From Sediminibacterium sp. TEGAF015 (GTDB lineage: Bacteria > Bacteroidota > Bacteroidia > Chitinophagales > Chitinophagaceae), in assembly GCF_025997995.1 (NCBI RefSeq), contig NZ_AP026683.1:1302501-1366500 (forward strand): a DNA stretch of 64,000 nt, in the 5' to 3' direction. The notes beneath the pieces were generated by a model. That model did no database searches and was not told the DNA's origin. It saw only the letters and a program-made list of their open reading frames with translations. Each line of letters begins with the position of its first letter. The first letter of the stretch is position 1. A program made the position numbers and the translations under genes. Shown piece after piece: positions 1-9,310 of the stretch.

Positions 1-2409
1 CATGAACGCAGAATAGGGAACCATTTCATCTTTATCGTTTTTGATAAATAAATTCAAAATATCACTGGGTAACTTTCTGTATTCCGGAGCAGACTGGGTA
101 TATACTTTAAAGAAGTTTCCAAAACGAATAAACCCTTGTTCATATGTACTACCTAAAAGTATATCCAAGTTATCCATGGCCTTGCCAATGGAGACACCTT
201 TTTGCATAGCAAGTTCATTATCAATAACCAACTCGTATTGTGGATAATTAGCAGCGAAAAAAGTAAAGAGACCCGTTAGTTCTTTGCGCTTTTGCAACGC
301 AGCCATGAAATTCTTGTTCACTTTATCAAACTCCTGGTAATCAACAGTTGCATTTTTATCCAACATTCTTAAAGAGAACCCGTCAGAAGATCCATAACCG
401 GGAACTGCAGGTGGTTCAAAATACTCAATAACCGCTCCAAGGTCTTTTGTTTTTTCTTCTAACTCTTCCACAATCTCTTTCACAGAATGATGTCGCTGAG
501 ACCAATCTTTCAGATTTATCAAACAGGTTCCTGCATTGGACCCTCTACCTTCAGTTAGAATTTCATACCCTGCTAAAGAAGATACCGATTGTATCCCATC
601 TACTTCTTCTGCTATTTTTTGAAGCTTCCGTGCAACATCATTGGTTCTTTCTAAAGTTGCACCGGGAGGTGTCTGAATAATCGCGTATATCATACCCTGA
701 TCTTCATTGGGTATAAATCCTGAGGGCAAGGTTTTATTTACCCAGAAAATTCCGCCACAAAAAGCCAATAAAATAGCATAGGTTACTAGTTGTCGGTTGG
801 CAATTAATTTCAACAATCCCGTATATCGATTGGTAACAATATCAAATCTTTTATTAAACCAATTGATAAACATTGTTATTGGCGATTTGCTTGGTGGCTT
901 TCCATGTGTATTCTTTAAAATCATGGCACAGAGTACAGGTGTAAGTGTTAATGCCACAATACCAGACAGCACAATAGAACTGGCCATTGTAATAGAGAAC
1001 TGTCTGTAGAAAATGCCTACTGGACCAGTCATAAATGCCACGGGTATAAAAACCGCAGACATCACTAAAGTAATCGCAATAATGGCCCCACTTATTTCAC
1101 CCAATACTTTCTTAACTGCAGCAAAAGGTGTCATATGTTCTTCATGCATTTTGGCATGAACAGCTTCTACTACAACAATGGCATTATCCACAACTATACC
1201 AATTGCCAGTACGAGTGCAAAAAGCGTAACCAGATTAATGGTTAGCCCAAACATTTGCATGAACAGAAAAGTTCCAACCAGAGATACCGGCACGGCCAGA
1301 ATAGGAATCAGGGTAGATCTCCAATCTCCTAAAAAGATGAATACAACCAGTGCAACCAATAAAAATGCCTCAATCAAGGTATGTAATACTTTATCTATAG
1401 ATGCATTTACAAATTTTGAAACATCATAATTGACTTCATATTCCATGCCTGGAGGAAAGTCTTTTTTCAATTCCTCCAGCTTTACTTTTACCTGCTCAAT
1501 TACTTTACTGGCATTACTTCCGAAATTTTGTTTTAATACAATAGATGCAGCCGGATATCCATCTTTATTAGAGTAAATATCAAAAAACTCACTACCTAAT
1601 TCAACTTCCGCTATATCCTTCAACTTCAAACTTTCCCCATCAGGATTTGCTTTAACAATAATATTCTCATACTCTTCCGGCTTATTAAATCTGCCTTTGT
1701 AAGTAAGCACGTATTCCAATGACTGAGCAGTTTTTCCGGATGCCTGTCCAAGTCTTCCAGGTCTACCAATTACACTCTGTTCATTCATTGCTTCCATCAC
1801 TTCTTCGGTAGAAATATTATAGGCACGCATCCTGTCGGGCTTAAGCCAAATACGCATAGCAAACTGTCTGCTTCCTAAAATTTGGGCTCTACCCATACCC
1901 TTGATTCTCTGCAACTCTGGCAATACGCTAACATTTGCATAGTTGTAGAGAAATTTCTCATCTGCATTTTTATCCTTACTATACAAATTCACATACATCA
2001 ACATACTAGGCTGAATGGGTGTAATTACAACACCTTCTCTTTGGATAAGCGGAGGCAGATTATTCATCACCTGATCTACCCTAGTCTTTACATTCACAAC
2101 TGCGGCATTAGGATCAGTTCCTGGCTCAAATACAATTTGAATGGTTGCCTCTCCTGCACTAGTAGCATCTGAAATAATATATTGCATTCCTTGTACTCCA
2201 TTAATGGCTCTTTCCAAAGGAATTAGTGCAGATTTAACTAACACATCGGCACTCGATCCCGGATAAGCAATGAAGACCATTACACGCGGAGGTGCAATAT
2301 CTGGGAACTGGGATACTGGCCTGGTAACCATTGCCAGCACACCCAAAAAAATGATTGCCAACGAAATTACGATCGCCAGCACTGGTCGTTTTATAAATTG
2401 TTGAAACAT
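1..2409 (-). CDS. RND (HAE1/AcrB-type) efflux permease, 3' end outside window
   Basis: Inner-membrane proton-driven pump subunit of a tripartite drug/solute exporter. 803 codons are present of the roughly 1030-1060 usual for the family; the C-terminal part lies off the left edge. The N terminus reads MFQQFIKRPVLA followed by TM1, and the porter domain contains the expected MVTRPVSQFPDIAPP and GMGRAQILG stretches. The TM4 proton-relay segment reads GIVVDNAIVVVEAVHAKM, with Asp408-Asn409 where E. coli AcrB has Asp407-Asp408; the partner Lys/Arg residues of TM10-11 lie outside the window. ATG at 2409 is 21 bp downstream of the adaptor stop, so adaptor and permease form an operon. Substrate cannot be told from sequence. 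Confidence 0.95.
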   Translation of the reverse strand, partial: MFQQFIKRPVLAIVISLAIIFLGVLAMVTRPVSQFPDIAPPRVMVFIAYPGSSADVLVKSALIPLERAINGVQGMQYIISDATSAGEATIQIVFEPGTDPNAAVVNVKTRVDQVMNNLPPLIQREGVVITPIQPSMLMYVNLYSKDKNADEKFLYNYANVSVLPELQRIKGMGRAQILGSRQFAMRIWLKPDRMRAYNISTEEVMEAMNEQSVIGRPGRLGQASGKTAQSLEYVLTYKGRFNKPEEYENIIVKANPDGESLKLKDIAEVELGSEFFDIYSNKDGYPAASIVLKQNFGSNASKVIEQVKVKLEELKKDFPPGMEYEVNYDVSKFVNASIDKVLHTLIEAFLLVALVVFIFLGDWRSTLIPILAVPVSLVGTFLFMQMFGLTINLVTLFALVLAIGIVVDNAIVVVEAVHAKMHEEHMTPFAAVKKVLGEISGAIIAITLVMSAVFIPVAFMTGPVGIFYRQFSITMASSIVLSGIVALTLTPVLCAMILKNTHGKPPSKSPITMFINWFNKRFDIVTNRYTGLLKLIANRQLVTYAILLAFCGGIFWVNKTLPSGFIPNEDQGMIYAIIQTPPGATLERTNDVARKLQKIAEEVDGIQSVSSLAGYEILTEGRGSNAGTCLINLKDWSQRHHSVKEIVEELEEKTKDLGAVIEYFEPPAVPGYGSSDGFSLRMLDKNATVDYQEFDKVNKNFMAALQKRKELTGLFTFFAANYPQYELVIDNELAMQKGVSIGKAMDNLDILLGSTYEQGFIRFGNFFKVYTQSAPEYRKLPSDILNLFIKNDKDEMVPYSAFM

Positions 2410-2430
2410 GTTTCTTTTTTTAATGGAAGA

Positions 2431-3516
2431 TTATTCTGCATGTAGTTCATGCAATTCAGCAAACACTTTCTTAGGGTCTGCAAACTGATAAGAAATCTTA
2501 TCTCCGTTTTTAACTTTACGCAAACCATCCAATAAAATCTTATCCCCGCTATTCAGTCCTTCTGAAACAACATACAAATGAGGCATTTCTGCTTCAACTG
2601 TTATTTGCTTTGAATGAATAATATTGTTCTTATCAAGAACGAAAACGTACTTTTTATCTAATACTTCAAATGAAGCTTTTTGCGGAATCAAAATGGCATT
2701 CTTGAATGGGACAGGCATCAAAACATTGCCTGTTTCTCCATGACGCAAAATTCGTTTAGGATTTGGGAAAGTGGCTCTGAATGCTATGTTTCCTGTTTCA
2801 TTATTAAAATCTGCTTCAATAGTTTCTACTACCCCAACCTGATCAAAAATGGCCTTATTTGCCATTTGCAGTTGCAGTTTAACAGCACTGGAAGATTTTG
2901 CTTTTTGTATATAGTTCAGATATTCAGCTTCCGGAACATTGAAATAAACCCACATTTTACTGTTATCAGAAAGGGTGGTTAATAATTCACCTTCATCAAT
3001 TAAACTTCCTAACCGGGTATGAAAACGGTCCATAATACCATCAAATGGCGCTTTAATTTCTGTAAAATCAAGATGGGTTTGAGCAAGTGCCAACTCAGCT
3101 TTTGCTTTATTCAATTTTGCTTTTGATAATGCCAGCTCATTAGGAGAAACTATATTATTGTCTGCAAGACTCTTGGTATTGTTATATTCAATTTCAGCAA
3201 AATTTAGTTCCGCTTTGGCTTTTTGCATTTCAGCCTGATATAGGGTAGGCATAATCTGAAACATCATCTGTCCCTTTTTCACAAATTGGCCCTCATCCAC
3301 AAAAATCTTCTGCAGATATCCACGTTCCTGTGATCTTAGTTCAATATGATTAATAGACTGAATTTGAGCAACATATTCTTTTAAGACCAGCGTATCAGTC
3401 TGCACTGGACTAGTAACCTGAAAAACGGTTGATTCTTTCTTTGTTTCTTCCTTAGCATTACATGCACTGATGAGCGCTACACCAATCACAAGGGTAGCTT
3501 TTATAAAACGTTTCAT
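2431..3516 (-). CDS. RND efflux periplasmic adaptor lipoprotein (HlyD/AcrA family)
   Basis: Membrane-fusion protein linking the RND permease to an outer-membrane channel. 361 aa. A lipoprotein signal ends in LISAC (Cys19), so it should be anchored by lipid. The two halves of the biotinyl-lipoyl domain lie near residues 65-90 (GYLQKIFVDEGQFVKKG) and 155-190 (IKAPFDGIMDR), separated by a helical hairpin rich in Ala/Lys/Glu (about 95-150); a beta-barrel and membrane-proximal domain follow. It is the first gene of the pump operon. No TolC-like channel gene follows in the visible part; one could lie beyond the left edge or elsewhere. Confidence 0.93.
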   Translation of the reverse strand: MKRFIKATLVIGVALISACNAKEETKKESTVFQVTSPVQTDTLVLKEYVAQIQSINHIELRSQERGYLQKIFVDEGQFVKKGQMMFQIMPTLYQAEMQKAKAELNFAEIEYNNTKSLADNNIVSPNELALSKAKLNKAKAELALAQTHLDFTEIKAPFDGIMDRFHTRLGSLIDEGELLTTLSDNSKMWVYFNVPEAEYLNYIQKAKSSSAVKLQLQMANKAIFDQVGVVETIEADFNNETGNIAFRATFPNPKRILRHGETGNVLMPVPFKNAILIPQKASFEVLDKKYVFVLDKNNIIHSKQITVEAEMPHLYVVSEGLNSGDKILLDGLRKVKNGDKISYQFADPKKVFAELHELHAE

Positions 3517-3553
3517 TTACGAAATTTTAGATAATCCAAAAAATGTGGGAATT

Positions 3554-3571
3554 CGGCAGAATAAACTGCCG
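3554..3571. other. Small inverted repeat before the efflux adaptor gene
   Basis: A perfect 6-bp inverted repeat (CGGCAG/CTGCCG) with a 6-nt loop lies in the 69-bp gap between the small membrane-protein gene and the efflux adaptor. On the transcribed minus strand no T-run follows, so it is not a standard terminator. It could be a weak attenuating or mRNA-stabilising hairpin; it may also be chance. Confidence 0.3.
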
Positions 3572-3585
3572 CTGAGTAATTGGAA

Positions 3586-3999
3586 TTAACTAAGATGACT
3601 TTTCCAGCAATGGTATAGCATAAAATACTGAAGCCTGGGTCTGCGATTTAAATCATTGGATAACTCAAGAAACTTCTTGGTCAGATTACTGGCGTAATCC
3701 GCTTCAATATTAGATATATTATGCGTGTTGTTGTGAATGCTTTTTAACTGATCGGCTTCCTCTTCCTGATCAGCCTCTGCCTCTGTTATTGCCAGTAAAG
3801 AACTGGTATGCGAGGCAGTGTGAGACTTTACGATAGTAATGCTTCTATTAATTCCGTAATTCGCTTTAACAAAACCAGGCAGAAGCAAAGAGAAACCAAG
3901 AATTAGCAGGAAAAAAGGCACCGTGTTTCTGCAAATATTTTGCTGAAAACGGGATAGAAAATTTACAATCAATTTACTTCTTTCTTGCTTTTTACTCAT
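3586..3999 (-). CDS. Small single-pass membrane or exported protein of unknown function
   Basis: 137 aa from ATG 3999 (MSKKQERS). A TTG three codons upstream is possible but less likely. A basic N terminus precedes one hydrophobic segment (about residues 26-45) ending near KANYG, then a polar region containing SHTASHTSS and an acidic stretch (EADQEEEADQ). The C terminus is basic (LNRRPRLQYF). The arrangement fits a signal anchor or uncleaved signal peptide. I do not recognise the family. It lies 69 bp upstream of the RND adaptor on the same strand, so it could be cotranscribed with the pump; the scattered His residues allow, but do not show, metal binding. Confidence 0.6.
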   Translation of the reverse strand: MSKKQERSKLIVNFLSRFQQNICRNTVPFFLLILGFSLLLPGFVKANYGINRSITIVKSHTASHTSSLLAITEAEADQEEEADQLKSIHNNTHNISNIEADYASNLTKKFLELSNDLNRRPRLQYFMLYHCWKSHLS

Positions 4000-4087
4000 A
4001 GTAATCAATGCAAAAGTAAATGGAAATTTCTTAAAGATTTGAAAAGAATCCGTTGACCTGTTTAAATTCCATCTAATAAACTGAATT

Positions 4088-5251
4088 TCACTTAGTTCTG
4101 GAAGTCATCAAACCAAACATCATCACCAATGCAGAAATAATTATTACCTGAATAACCAAAGCATTGTCTACCAAAGCAATAGAATTTTGCGGCAAGATGG
4201 ATAAGAACAGTAGAATAGTAATCAGACCCCTGGGAGCAATAAATAATAATGGTTGAATGGGCAACTTAAATACCTTCAAAGCAATAGCCCTGATTACAAT
4301 GATTGTTATCACAATTATCAATGCCCAACCTAAACTCTCTGTATTCAGAATATCTGCTGTTTCAATTAAAAAACCAAAGAGCAGAAAAAATAATACCCTA
4401 ATTAAAAACGCAAATTCAGCTATGATTTCTTTGAACTTATGAACTTCTTTTTTTAGCTCATTAGGTTTGAATTTATCAATCCAGGTAAATCTTTTCAGCT
4501 CATCCAGATTCCCTATAAATAATCCAAAAAGCATTATAAAAATCAATCCAGGTAAATGATATACTTTACAAAGCGCATAAATTAATACAATCAAAATGAT
4601 GATAGGAACAAATTTTACATGGTGCTCAATTCTGTTTAGCAGGAACGAAAGCAGAATGATACAAAAAAATGAAATCAATAAAACAAGAAAAATCTGAACG
4701 AAAAAATCAGAGAAGGCACTAAAATTAATGACCGAATTAAAAGCAACAAAATTGAATAATATCACACCAATAATATCTGACAAACTACTTTCATATATAA
4801 CAAACTCTCTGTTATATCTATTCAAAGACTTAACACTTGGTATTGCAATTGCACTACTTATTACAGAAAAAGGAACCGCATTAATAAAAGCGTCTTTAAA
4901 GGCAATACCCTGATAATATTTAAACAGGAATGCAAGAAAAAAAGAAAAGCCCAGCATTGGAATTAAAGCAACTAAAGCAGACTTCCTGATTAACTGAAAT
5001 TTAGACTTATTTAGTTCCAATTCCAATGATCCTTCCAGAACAATAAGAATTAATCCTACAGTTCCAAAAACGGGCAATAATGGAGAAAAATCGGGTAAAG
5101 TAATTCCAACAGTACTTAAAACTTGTTTTACAACCCACCCGCATAAAAGCAATAAAATTACAGAAGGGATACGTGTTTTAGCGGCACTTAAATCAAATAG
5201 ATAAGCAAGCAATAATAAAACACACAAACTAATTATGATTGTTGTAGTCAT
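4088..5251 (-). CDS. Cation:proton antiporter (monovalent cation/H+ antiporter superfamily)
   Basis: Polytopic inner-membrane exchanger of Na+ or K+ for H+. 387 aa from ATG 5251; an upstream TTG (5260) would add three residues. About 11-12 hydrophobic segments span the whole length, with no C-terminal regulatory domain (no TrkA-N or CBS). The segment YESSLSDIIGVILF (residues 153-166) aligns with the E-S-x-x-N-D ion-binding motif of NhaP/CPA1 exchangers, with Ser158 in place of Asn. The paired region near residues 125-140 (NAVPFSVISSAIAIPSV) resembles the other half of the discontinuous helices. It lies 14 bp downstream of the pterin dehydratase gene. Transported ion unknown. Confidence 0.85.
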   Translation of the reverse strand: MTTTIIISLCVLLLLAYLFDLSAAKTRIPSVILLLLCGWVVKQVLSTVGITLPDFSPLLPVFGTVGLILIVLEGSLELELNKSKFQLIRKSALVALIPMLGFSFFLAFLFKYYQGIAFKDAFINAVPFSVISSAIAIPSVKSLNRYNREFVIYESSLSDIIGVILFNFVAFNSVINFSAFSDFFVQIFLVLLISFFCIILLSFLLNRIEHHVKFVPIIILIVLIYALCKVYHLPGLIFIMLFGLFIGNLDELKRFTWIDKFKPNELKKEVHKFKEIIAEFAFLIRVLFFLLFGFLIETADILNTESLGWALIIVITIIVIRAIALKVFKLPIQPLLFIAPRGLITILLFLSILPQNSIALVDNALVIQVIIISALVMMFGLMTSRTK

Positions 5252-5265
5252 ATCGAACAAAAATT

Positions 5266-5547
5266 TTAAATCAAAACATCAATCTCACGGGCTAATGTAA
5301 AATCCAGCTCAGTTAAACAGCCCAGTTCATGAGTGTTTAGCTTTATAATAACAGTATTATAAATGTTGGTCCATTCAGGATGATGGTTTAAACGTTCGGC
5401 AATTGCAGCAACGTTAGTCATAAAAGAAAATGCATTTTTAAAATCCTTAAAAACAAATTCTCTTTCAATTACATTCAAATTCAATTTCCACGAAGAATTG
5501 AGTTTATTCATTTCTGTAAGAACTTCATTTGCTTGAAGACACTGCAT
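5266..5547 (-). CDS. phhB: 4a-hydroxytetrahydrobiopterin (pterin-4a-carbinolamine) dehydratase
   Basis: Dehydrates 4a-hydroxytetrahydropterin, recycling the cofactor of aromatic amino acid hydroxylases. 93 aa, normal for the family. The signature is visible: HHPEW (His55, His56, Pro57), N61-x-Y-N, His73 in NTHELG and Asp82 in the LTELDF segment, matching the two active-site histidines and the acidic residue of DCoH/PCD. ATG at 5547. It precedes the antiporter by 14 bp on the same strand. No phenylalanine hydroxylase is in the window, so the physiological partner is not shown. Confidence 0.92.
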   Translation of the reverse strand: MQCLQANEVLTEMNKLNSSWKLNLNVIEREFVFKDFKNAFSFMTNVAAIAERLNHHPEWTNIYNTVIIKLNTHELGCLTELDFTLAREIDVLI

Positions 5548-5596
5548 ACATTTTACACTTTTGTTTGATACAATTGAATATAAAAAGTCCGATGAC

Positions 5597-5923
5597 TTAT
5601 TTACTTAAAATCTTCAACCCTACTATGGACCCAATGAGCGTAACAATAAAAAAAAGCCTCCAGAAACTTATTGGTTCTTTAAAGAAAACAATTCCTACTA
5701 ATACTGTGCCAATTGCGCCAATACCCGTCCAAACAGCATATGCTGTTCCTATAGGCAATGTTTGAGTTGCTTTTATCAGCAGCAACATACTCATCGTGAG
5801 TGCAACTAAAAATCCTGCATACCAACCATACATGAATATACCTGTGGAAGTTTTTGCTTTACCTAAACAAAACGCAAATGTTACTTCAAATAAGCCAGCA
5901 ATTATGAGTAAAATCCAATTCAT
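5597..5923 (-). CDS. Small multidrug resistance (SMR) family transporter, Gdx/SugE-like
   Basis: Four-helix inner-membrane exporter working as an antiparallel dimer. 108 aa with four hydrophobic segments. The essential glutamate is present at position 13 in TM1 (GLFEV), and LPIGTAYAVWTGIGA (about residues 56-70) is the sequence typical of the guanidinium-exporter (Gdx/SugE) branch rather than the EmrE multidrug branch. It ends with GLKILSK, as Gdx proteins do. I see no guanidine riboswitch in the 33-bp gap before it. Function as a guanidinium/proton exchanger is inferred from family resemblance. Confidence 0.88.
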   Translation of the reverse strand: MNWILLIIAGLFEVTFAFCLGKAKTSTGIFMYGWYAGFLVALTMSMLLLIKATQTLPIGTAYAVWTGIGAIGTVLVGIVFFKEPISFWRLFFIVTLIGSIVGLKILSK

Positions 5924-5956
5924 AGTTTAAAAGTATCAATTAAAAATGAAGTTGAA

Positions 5957-6796
5957 TCAGGGATTGCAATGCTGACAGTACATAGGATCTTCCGATTCTT
6001 TACCGTAGGGAAAAGGCATTTCCTGTTCAAATGAACAATGTTTACAGGTATAAATATGAGATAAAACAGAGGAAGTAGGTAATCCACATAGCTCACAGGG
6101 TAATCCACGAGTATCTGCAGTAACTACAAAACCAGGCATGGAGCAGGAAGGGCAGGTTGAAAGAATAGCGGTCACTAGTTTCCGCGCCGCTTTTTCAATC
6201 ACTCCCATACGGGTTGGATTGTGCATGGCACGCATATCTGTTTCAATCCAGCATCGCTTATCTGAGGCAAAGATGGTATTGAACGCATGGGTCAGCGCCT
6301 CTTTGCTGCAGAGGCCTTTAATCCATTTAGAAGGATTATCTAAAGGTCTTACCATTACAGAATGCTGTGGAAATTTTACGCTTTGCAAGAAATCTTCTAG
6401 ATCATCACCAGGAGCCACTTCCCTCCCCTGATAATTTGTTTCAAAGGAAAGTTCTCTAACAAGAATTTCAATTTGATGCTTCCGGTCAATAAATATGAGC
6501 CATTCGTCGTCTGCATGTAAAAATGGAAGACTTGGATGTGGACCAAAAGACCCTTCATTGGCAATACCCATATCACAACCTGTTGCATCCATCGCCATCA
6601 GGCATTTCTTTCTAACTGTTTCAACCGGATCAAGAACCCTTTCAATTTCGCCAGAAAAAGTTCCTAGTGTATCGGTATTAAATGCAGCAGGAATAAAACA
6701 GTTAACCCCTATGGACGACTCCAGAACCGGAGCAATCACCTGCTCCTTACCGTGCATGGTGCCAATAACCAATGGCCTGTTTTTAAATACAATCAT
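5957..6796 (-). CDS. DUF6671 family protein with C-terminal zinc ribbons
   Basis: 279 aa from ATG 6796 (MIVFKNRPLVIGTMHGKE), where the conserved part begins; a TTG at 6889 would extend it by 31 residues but leave only 10 bp to the divergent permease. The middle contains FNTDTLGTFSGEI and ANEGSFGPHPSLPF, which I associate with DUF6671. The C terminus carries two pairs of Cys-x2-Cys knuckles (CPSC/CELC and CKHC/CQHC), so it probably binds zinc like a rubredoxin-type or zinc-ribbon module. Biochemical role unknown. It follows no clear functional partner. Confidence 0.78.
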   Translation of the reverse strand: MIVFKNRPLVIGTMHGKEQVIAPVLESSIGVNCFIPAAFNTDTLGTFSGEIERVLDPVETVRKKCLMAMDATGCDMGIANEGSFGPHPSLPFLHADDEWLIFIDRKHQIEILVRELSFETNYQGREVAPGDDLEDFLQSVKFPQHSVMVRPLDNPSKWIKGLCSKEALTHAFNTIFASDKRCWIETDMRAMHNPTRMGVIEKAARKLVTAILSTCPSCSMPGFVVTADTRGLPCELCGLPTSSVLSHIYTCKHCSFEQEMPFPYGKESEDPMYCQHCNP

Positions 6797-6899
6797 GAAA
6801 TCCTTTGCTAATCCCGGGCTGAAAGATTTAATAAAAGTAGTAAACTCTCTAAAATCAAATCCCAAATAATAATTATATTGTCCATTCAAAATTTGCTAT

Positions 6900-8093
6900 A
6901 TGAATATATCCACTGGAATCAAGTTATCCTTGATGATGTTTCTTCAGTATTTTATATGGAGTGCCTGGTATGTAACCATGGGTACTTATATGAGTGAACC
7001 ACCCTTACAAGCTACGGGAATTCAAATTGGGGCTACCTATGGCGCATTGGCCATTGCTACCATGATTTCGCCTTTTTTTGTGGGGTTAATTGCGGATCGT
7101 TTTTTCGCAGCCCAAAAAATCATGGGTGTTCTGCATATTTTGGGAGCAGGTCTGTTGTTTATGGCTACCAAGATTACAGACAACAACATTTTTTACTGGA
7201 CTATCCTATGTTATTCATTGGTATACATGCCTACCATTGCTTTGAGCAATAGTGTTGCCTTTTCGCAAATGACGGATCCTGGCAAACAGTTTCCCTGGAT
7301 CAGGGTATTTGGTACCATTGGCTGGATTGTAGCTGGAGTTATGATTGGCCAGATGGGAATTGAAAAATCAGCTGACACTTTTTATGTTGCTGCAGCGGTA
7401 TCCGGAGGATTGGGGCTGTTGAGTTTTATTTTACCCAACACACCACCCAAGGCGCAGACTGCAGATGCTTCATCTGCATTAGGCACTGAAGCATTCGTAT
7501 TATTCAAAGACAAATCTTATTTGGTCTTCTTTATTGCAGCTATCCTTATTTGTATACCTCTTTCATTTTACTATGGTTTTGCCAACCCATTCCTGAATGA
7601 GTTGGGATTCCCGAATGCTGCCTCTAAAATGACGCTAGGTCAGGTTTCTGAAGCAGTTTTCATTCTGGCCATTCCTTTACTGTTCAACAGAATTGGCGTA
7701 AAGAATATGCTGATTTTTGGCATGTTGGCATGGGTACTTCGCTATGTATGCTTTGCATATGGTAATGTAGGTGATGCTTCCTGGATGTTGTATGCAGGTA
7801 TTGTATTACATGGAATATGTTATGACTTCTTCTTTGTAACTGGCTATATGTACACAGAGAAAAAAGCTGGCGAAAAAATAAAAAATGCAGCACAGGGGCT
7901 ATTCACTTTTGCCACTTATGGATTAGGTATGGTAATTGGTACAGGTTACTCTGGTTTTGTGGTGGAAGGAGCTAAAACTGCTGAAGGACACAACTGGATG
8001 AGTATCTGGATGGTACCCGCCTATATTGCTGCTGCTGTATTGGTATTTTTTATCATTTTCTTTAAGGAAAAGAGAACAACTACAGCCAATTAA
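6900..8093 (+). CDS. Nucleoside:H+ symporter family MFS permease (NupG/XapB-like)
   Basis: Inner-membrane uptake permease of the major facilitator superfamily. 397 aa with about 12 hydrophobic segments. It matches the nucleoside-symporter group by the N terminus ([24 protein letters not shown]), the GLIADRFF loop and [16 protein letters not shown]. It sits 23 bp upstream of a Gfo/Idh/MocA oxidoreductase on the same strand, which suggests the real substrate may be a sugar or sugar-like compound rather than a nucleoside. ATG 6900 faces the DUF6671 gene; the shared promoter region is about 100 bp if that gene starts at 6796. Confidence 0.9.
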   Translation: MNISTGIKLSLMMFLQYFIWSAWYVTMGTYMSEPPLQATGIQIGATYGALAIATMISPFFVGLIADRFFAAQKIMGVLHILGAGLLFMATKITDNNIFYWTILCYSLVYMPTIALSNSVAFSQMTDPGKQFPWIRVFGTIGWIVAGVMIGQMGIEKSADTFYVAAAVSGGLGLLSFILPNTPPKAQTADASSALGTEAFVLFKDKSYLVFFIAAILICIPLSFYYGFANPFLNELGFPNAASKMTLGQVSEAVFILAIPLLFNRIGVKNMLIFGMLAWVLRYVCFAYGNVGDASWMLYAGIVLHGICYDFFFVTGYMYTEKKAGEKIKNAAQGLFTFATYGLGMVIGTGYSGFVVEGAKTAEGHNWMSIWMVPAYIAAAVLVFFIIFFKEKRTTTAN

Positions 8094-8116
8094 ATCATTT
8101 ACTCAAATATATTTTC

Positions 8117-9310
8117 ATGCAACGTATCGCGATGTTAGGTTCCGGCTTCATTGGCCGTTTTTATGCAGATTCACTGCAGGGTTACAGAAGCAAAGATAAA
8201 ATTGTAAGTATCTATTCTAGAAGAGAAGAAAGCGCAAAAAAATTTGCGGAAGATTACCAATGTCATCATTATACTACAGTGATGGAAGAAGCCATTGCGA
8301 GAGAAGATGTAGACATTGTTTGTATTTCATTACCCAATCATTTACACGAAGAAGCTGTTATGCTTTGTTGCAAGCATAAAAAAGCTGTGATGACAACCAA
8401 ACCACTGGGCAGAAATGCTGCAGAAGCCAAACGCATGCTGGAAGCAGTAGAAGCTGCAGGAATTTTCAACGGATACCTGGAAGACCTTGTATACACGCCA
8501 AAATTTATCAAAGCTAGTCAGAGTGTTCACGAAGGTGCTTTGGGCAGAGTTCTTTGGGCCAAAAGCCGCGAAACGCATCCTGGCCCGCACAGCGAATGGT
8601 TCTGGGATATTGAACAAGCTGGGGGTGGCTGTATCTTAGACCTTGGCTGCCATTGTGTTGAAATCACCAGAAGTTATATTGGCAAAGATATCAAGCCGGT
8701 TGAAGTGATGTGCTGGGCCGATACACAGGTAAAGCCTATTGAGGCAGAAGACCATGCCATTGGCTTGGTTCGTTATGAGAATGGTGCTATAGGTCAGTTT
8801 GAAGTTAGCTGGACTTTCAGAGGGGGATTGGATTTAAGAGATGAAGTAATGGGTACAGAAGGCACTATTTGGATTAACTCTTTTTTAAGGACTGGATTCG
8901 ATATGTTTACCACCGGTAAAGGGGGCGATTATATTGCAGAAAAAGCTGAATCCAATAGCGGATGGCTTTTCCCTGTTGGAGACGAATTGAATGAACTGGG
9001 ATACAACCATATGTTCATGGATATGTTCAATGCATTGGAAAATGGAGTTGCACCAAAAGAAACATTTTATGATGGCTATGTAGTAAATGCTATTTTAGAT
9101 GCAGCTTATAAGAGTGCCAAATCCAAAGCATGGGAACCTGTTCAACTGGATATATGGCGCGGAAAAACAGGACTAACCAAAGAATCTCATCTTGTTTCTT
9201 ACGATGACCAACATTATCTGGTAAAAGAAGAAACCACGCACTATGGTGCCAAAAAATTAATTCTGAAGCACAAAACCACTGGGAAAATTACCGAACAGGT
9301 ATTGAACTAA
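8117..9310 (+). CDS. Gfo/Idh/MocA family NAD(P)-dependent oxidoreductase
   Basis: Probable sugar or inositol-type dehydrogenase, cytoplasmic. 397 aa. An N-terminal Rossmann fold starts with [10 protein letters not shown] (residues 8-17). The family Lys-Pro is seen at TTKPLG (Lys95-Pro96), and the C-terminal domain carries [15 protein letters not shown], the place of the catalytic His. There is no Tat signal. It is paired with the upstream MFS permease, so the two likely import and oxidise the same compound. Its last 23 bp overlap the 3' end of the convergent cmk gene. Exact substrate cannot be assigned from sequence. Confidence 0.88.
   Translation: MQRIAMLGSGFIGRFYADSLQGYRSKDKIVSIYSRREESAKKFAEDYQCHHYTTVMEEAIAREDVDIVCISLPNHLHEEAVMLCCKHKKAVMTTKPLGRNAAEAKRMLEAVEAAGIFNGYLEDLVYTPKFIKASQSVHEGALGRVLWAKSRETHPGPHSEWFWDIEQAGGGCILDLGCHCVEITRSYIGKDIKPVEVMCWADTQVKPIEAEDHAIGLVRYENGAIGQFEVSWTFRGGLDLRDEVMGTEGTIWINSFLRTGFDMFTTGKGGDYIAEKAESNSGWLFPVGDELNELGYNHMFMDMFNALENGVAPKETFYDGYVVNAILDAAYKSAKSKAWEPVQLDIWRGKTGLTKESHLVSYDDQHYLVKEETTHYGAKKLILKHKTTGKITEQVLN

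Noticed and set aside
5924..5956. Guanidine riboswitch before the SMR transporter
   Set aside because: The gap is only 33 bp and has no paired elements.
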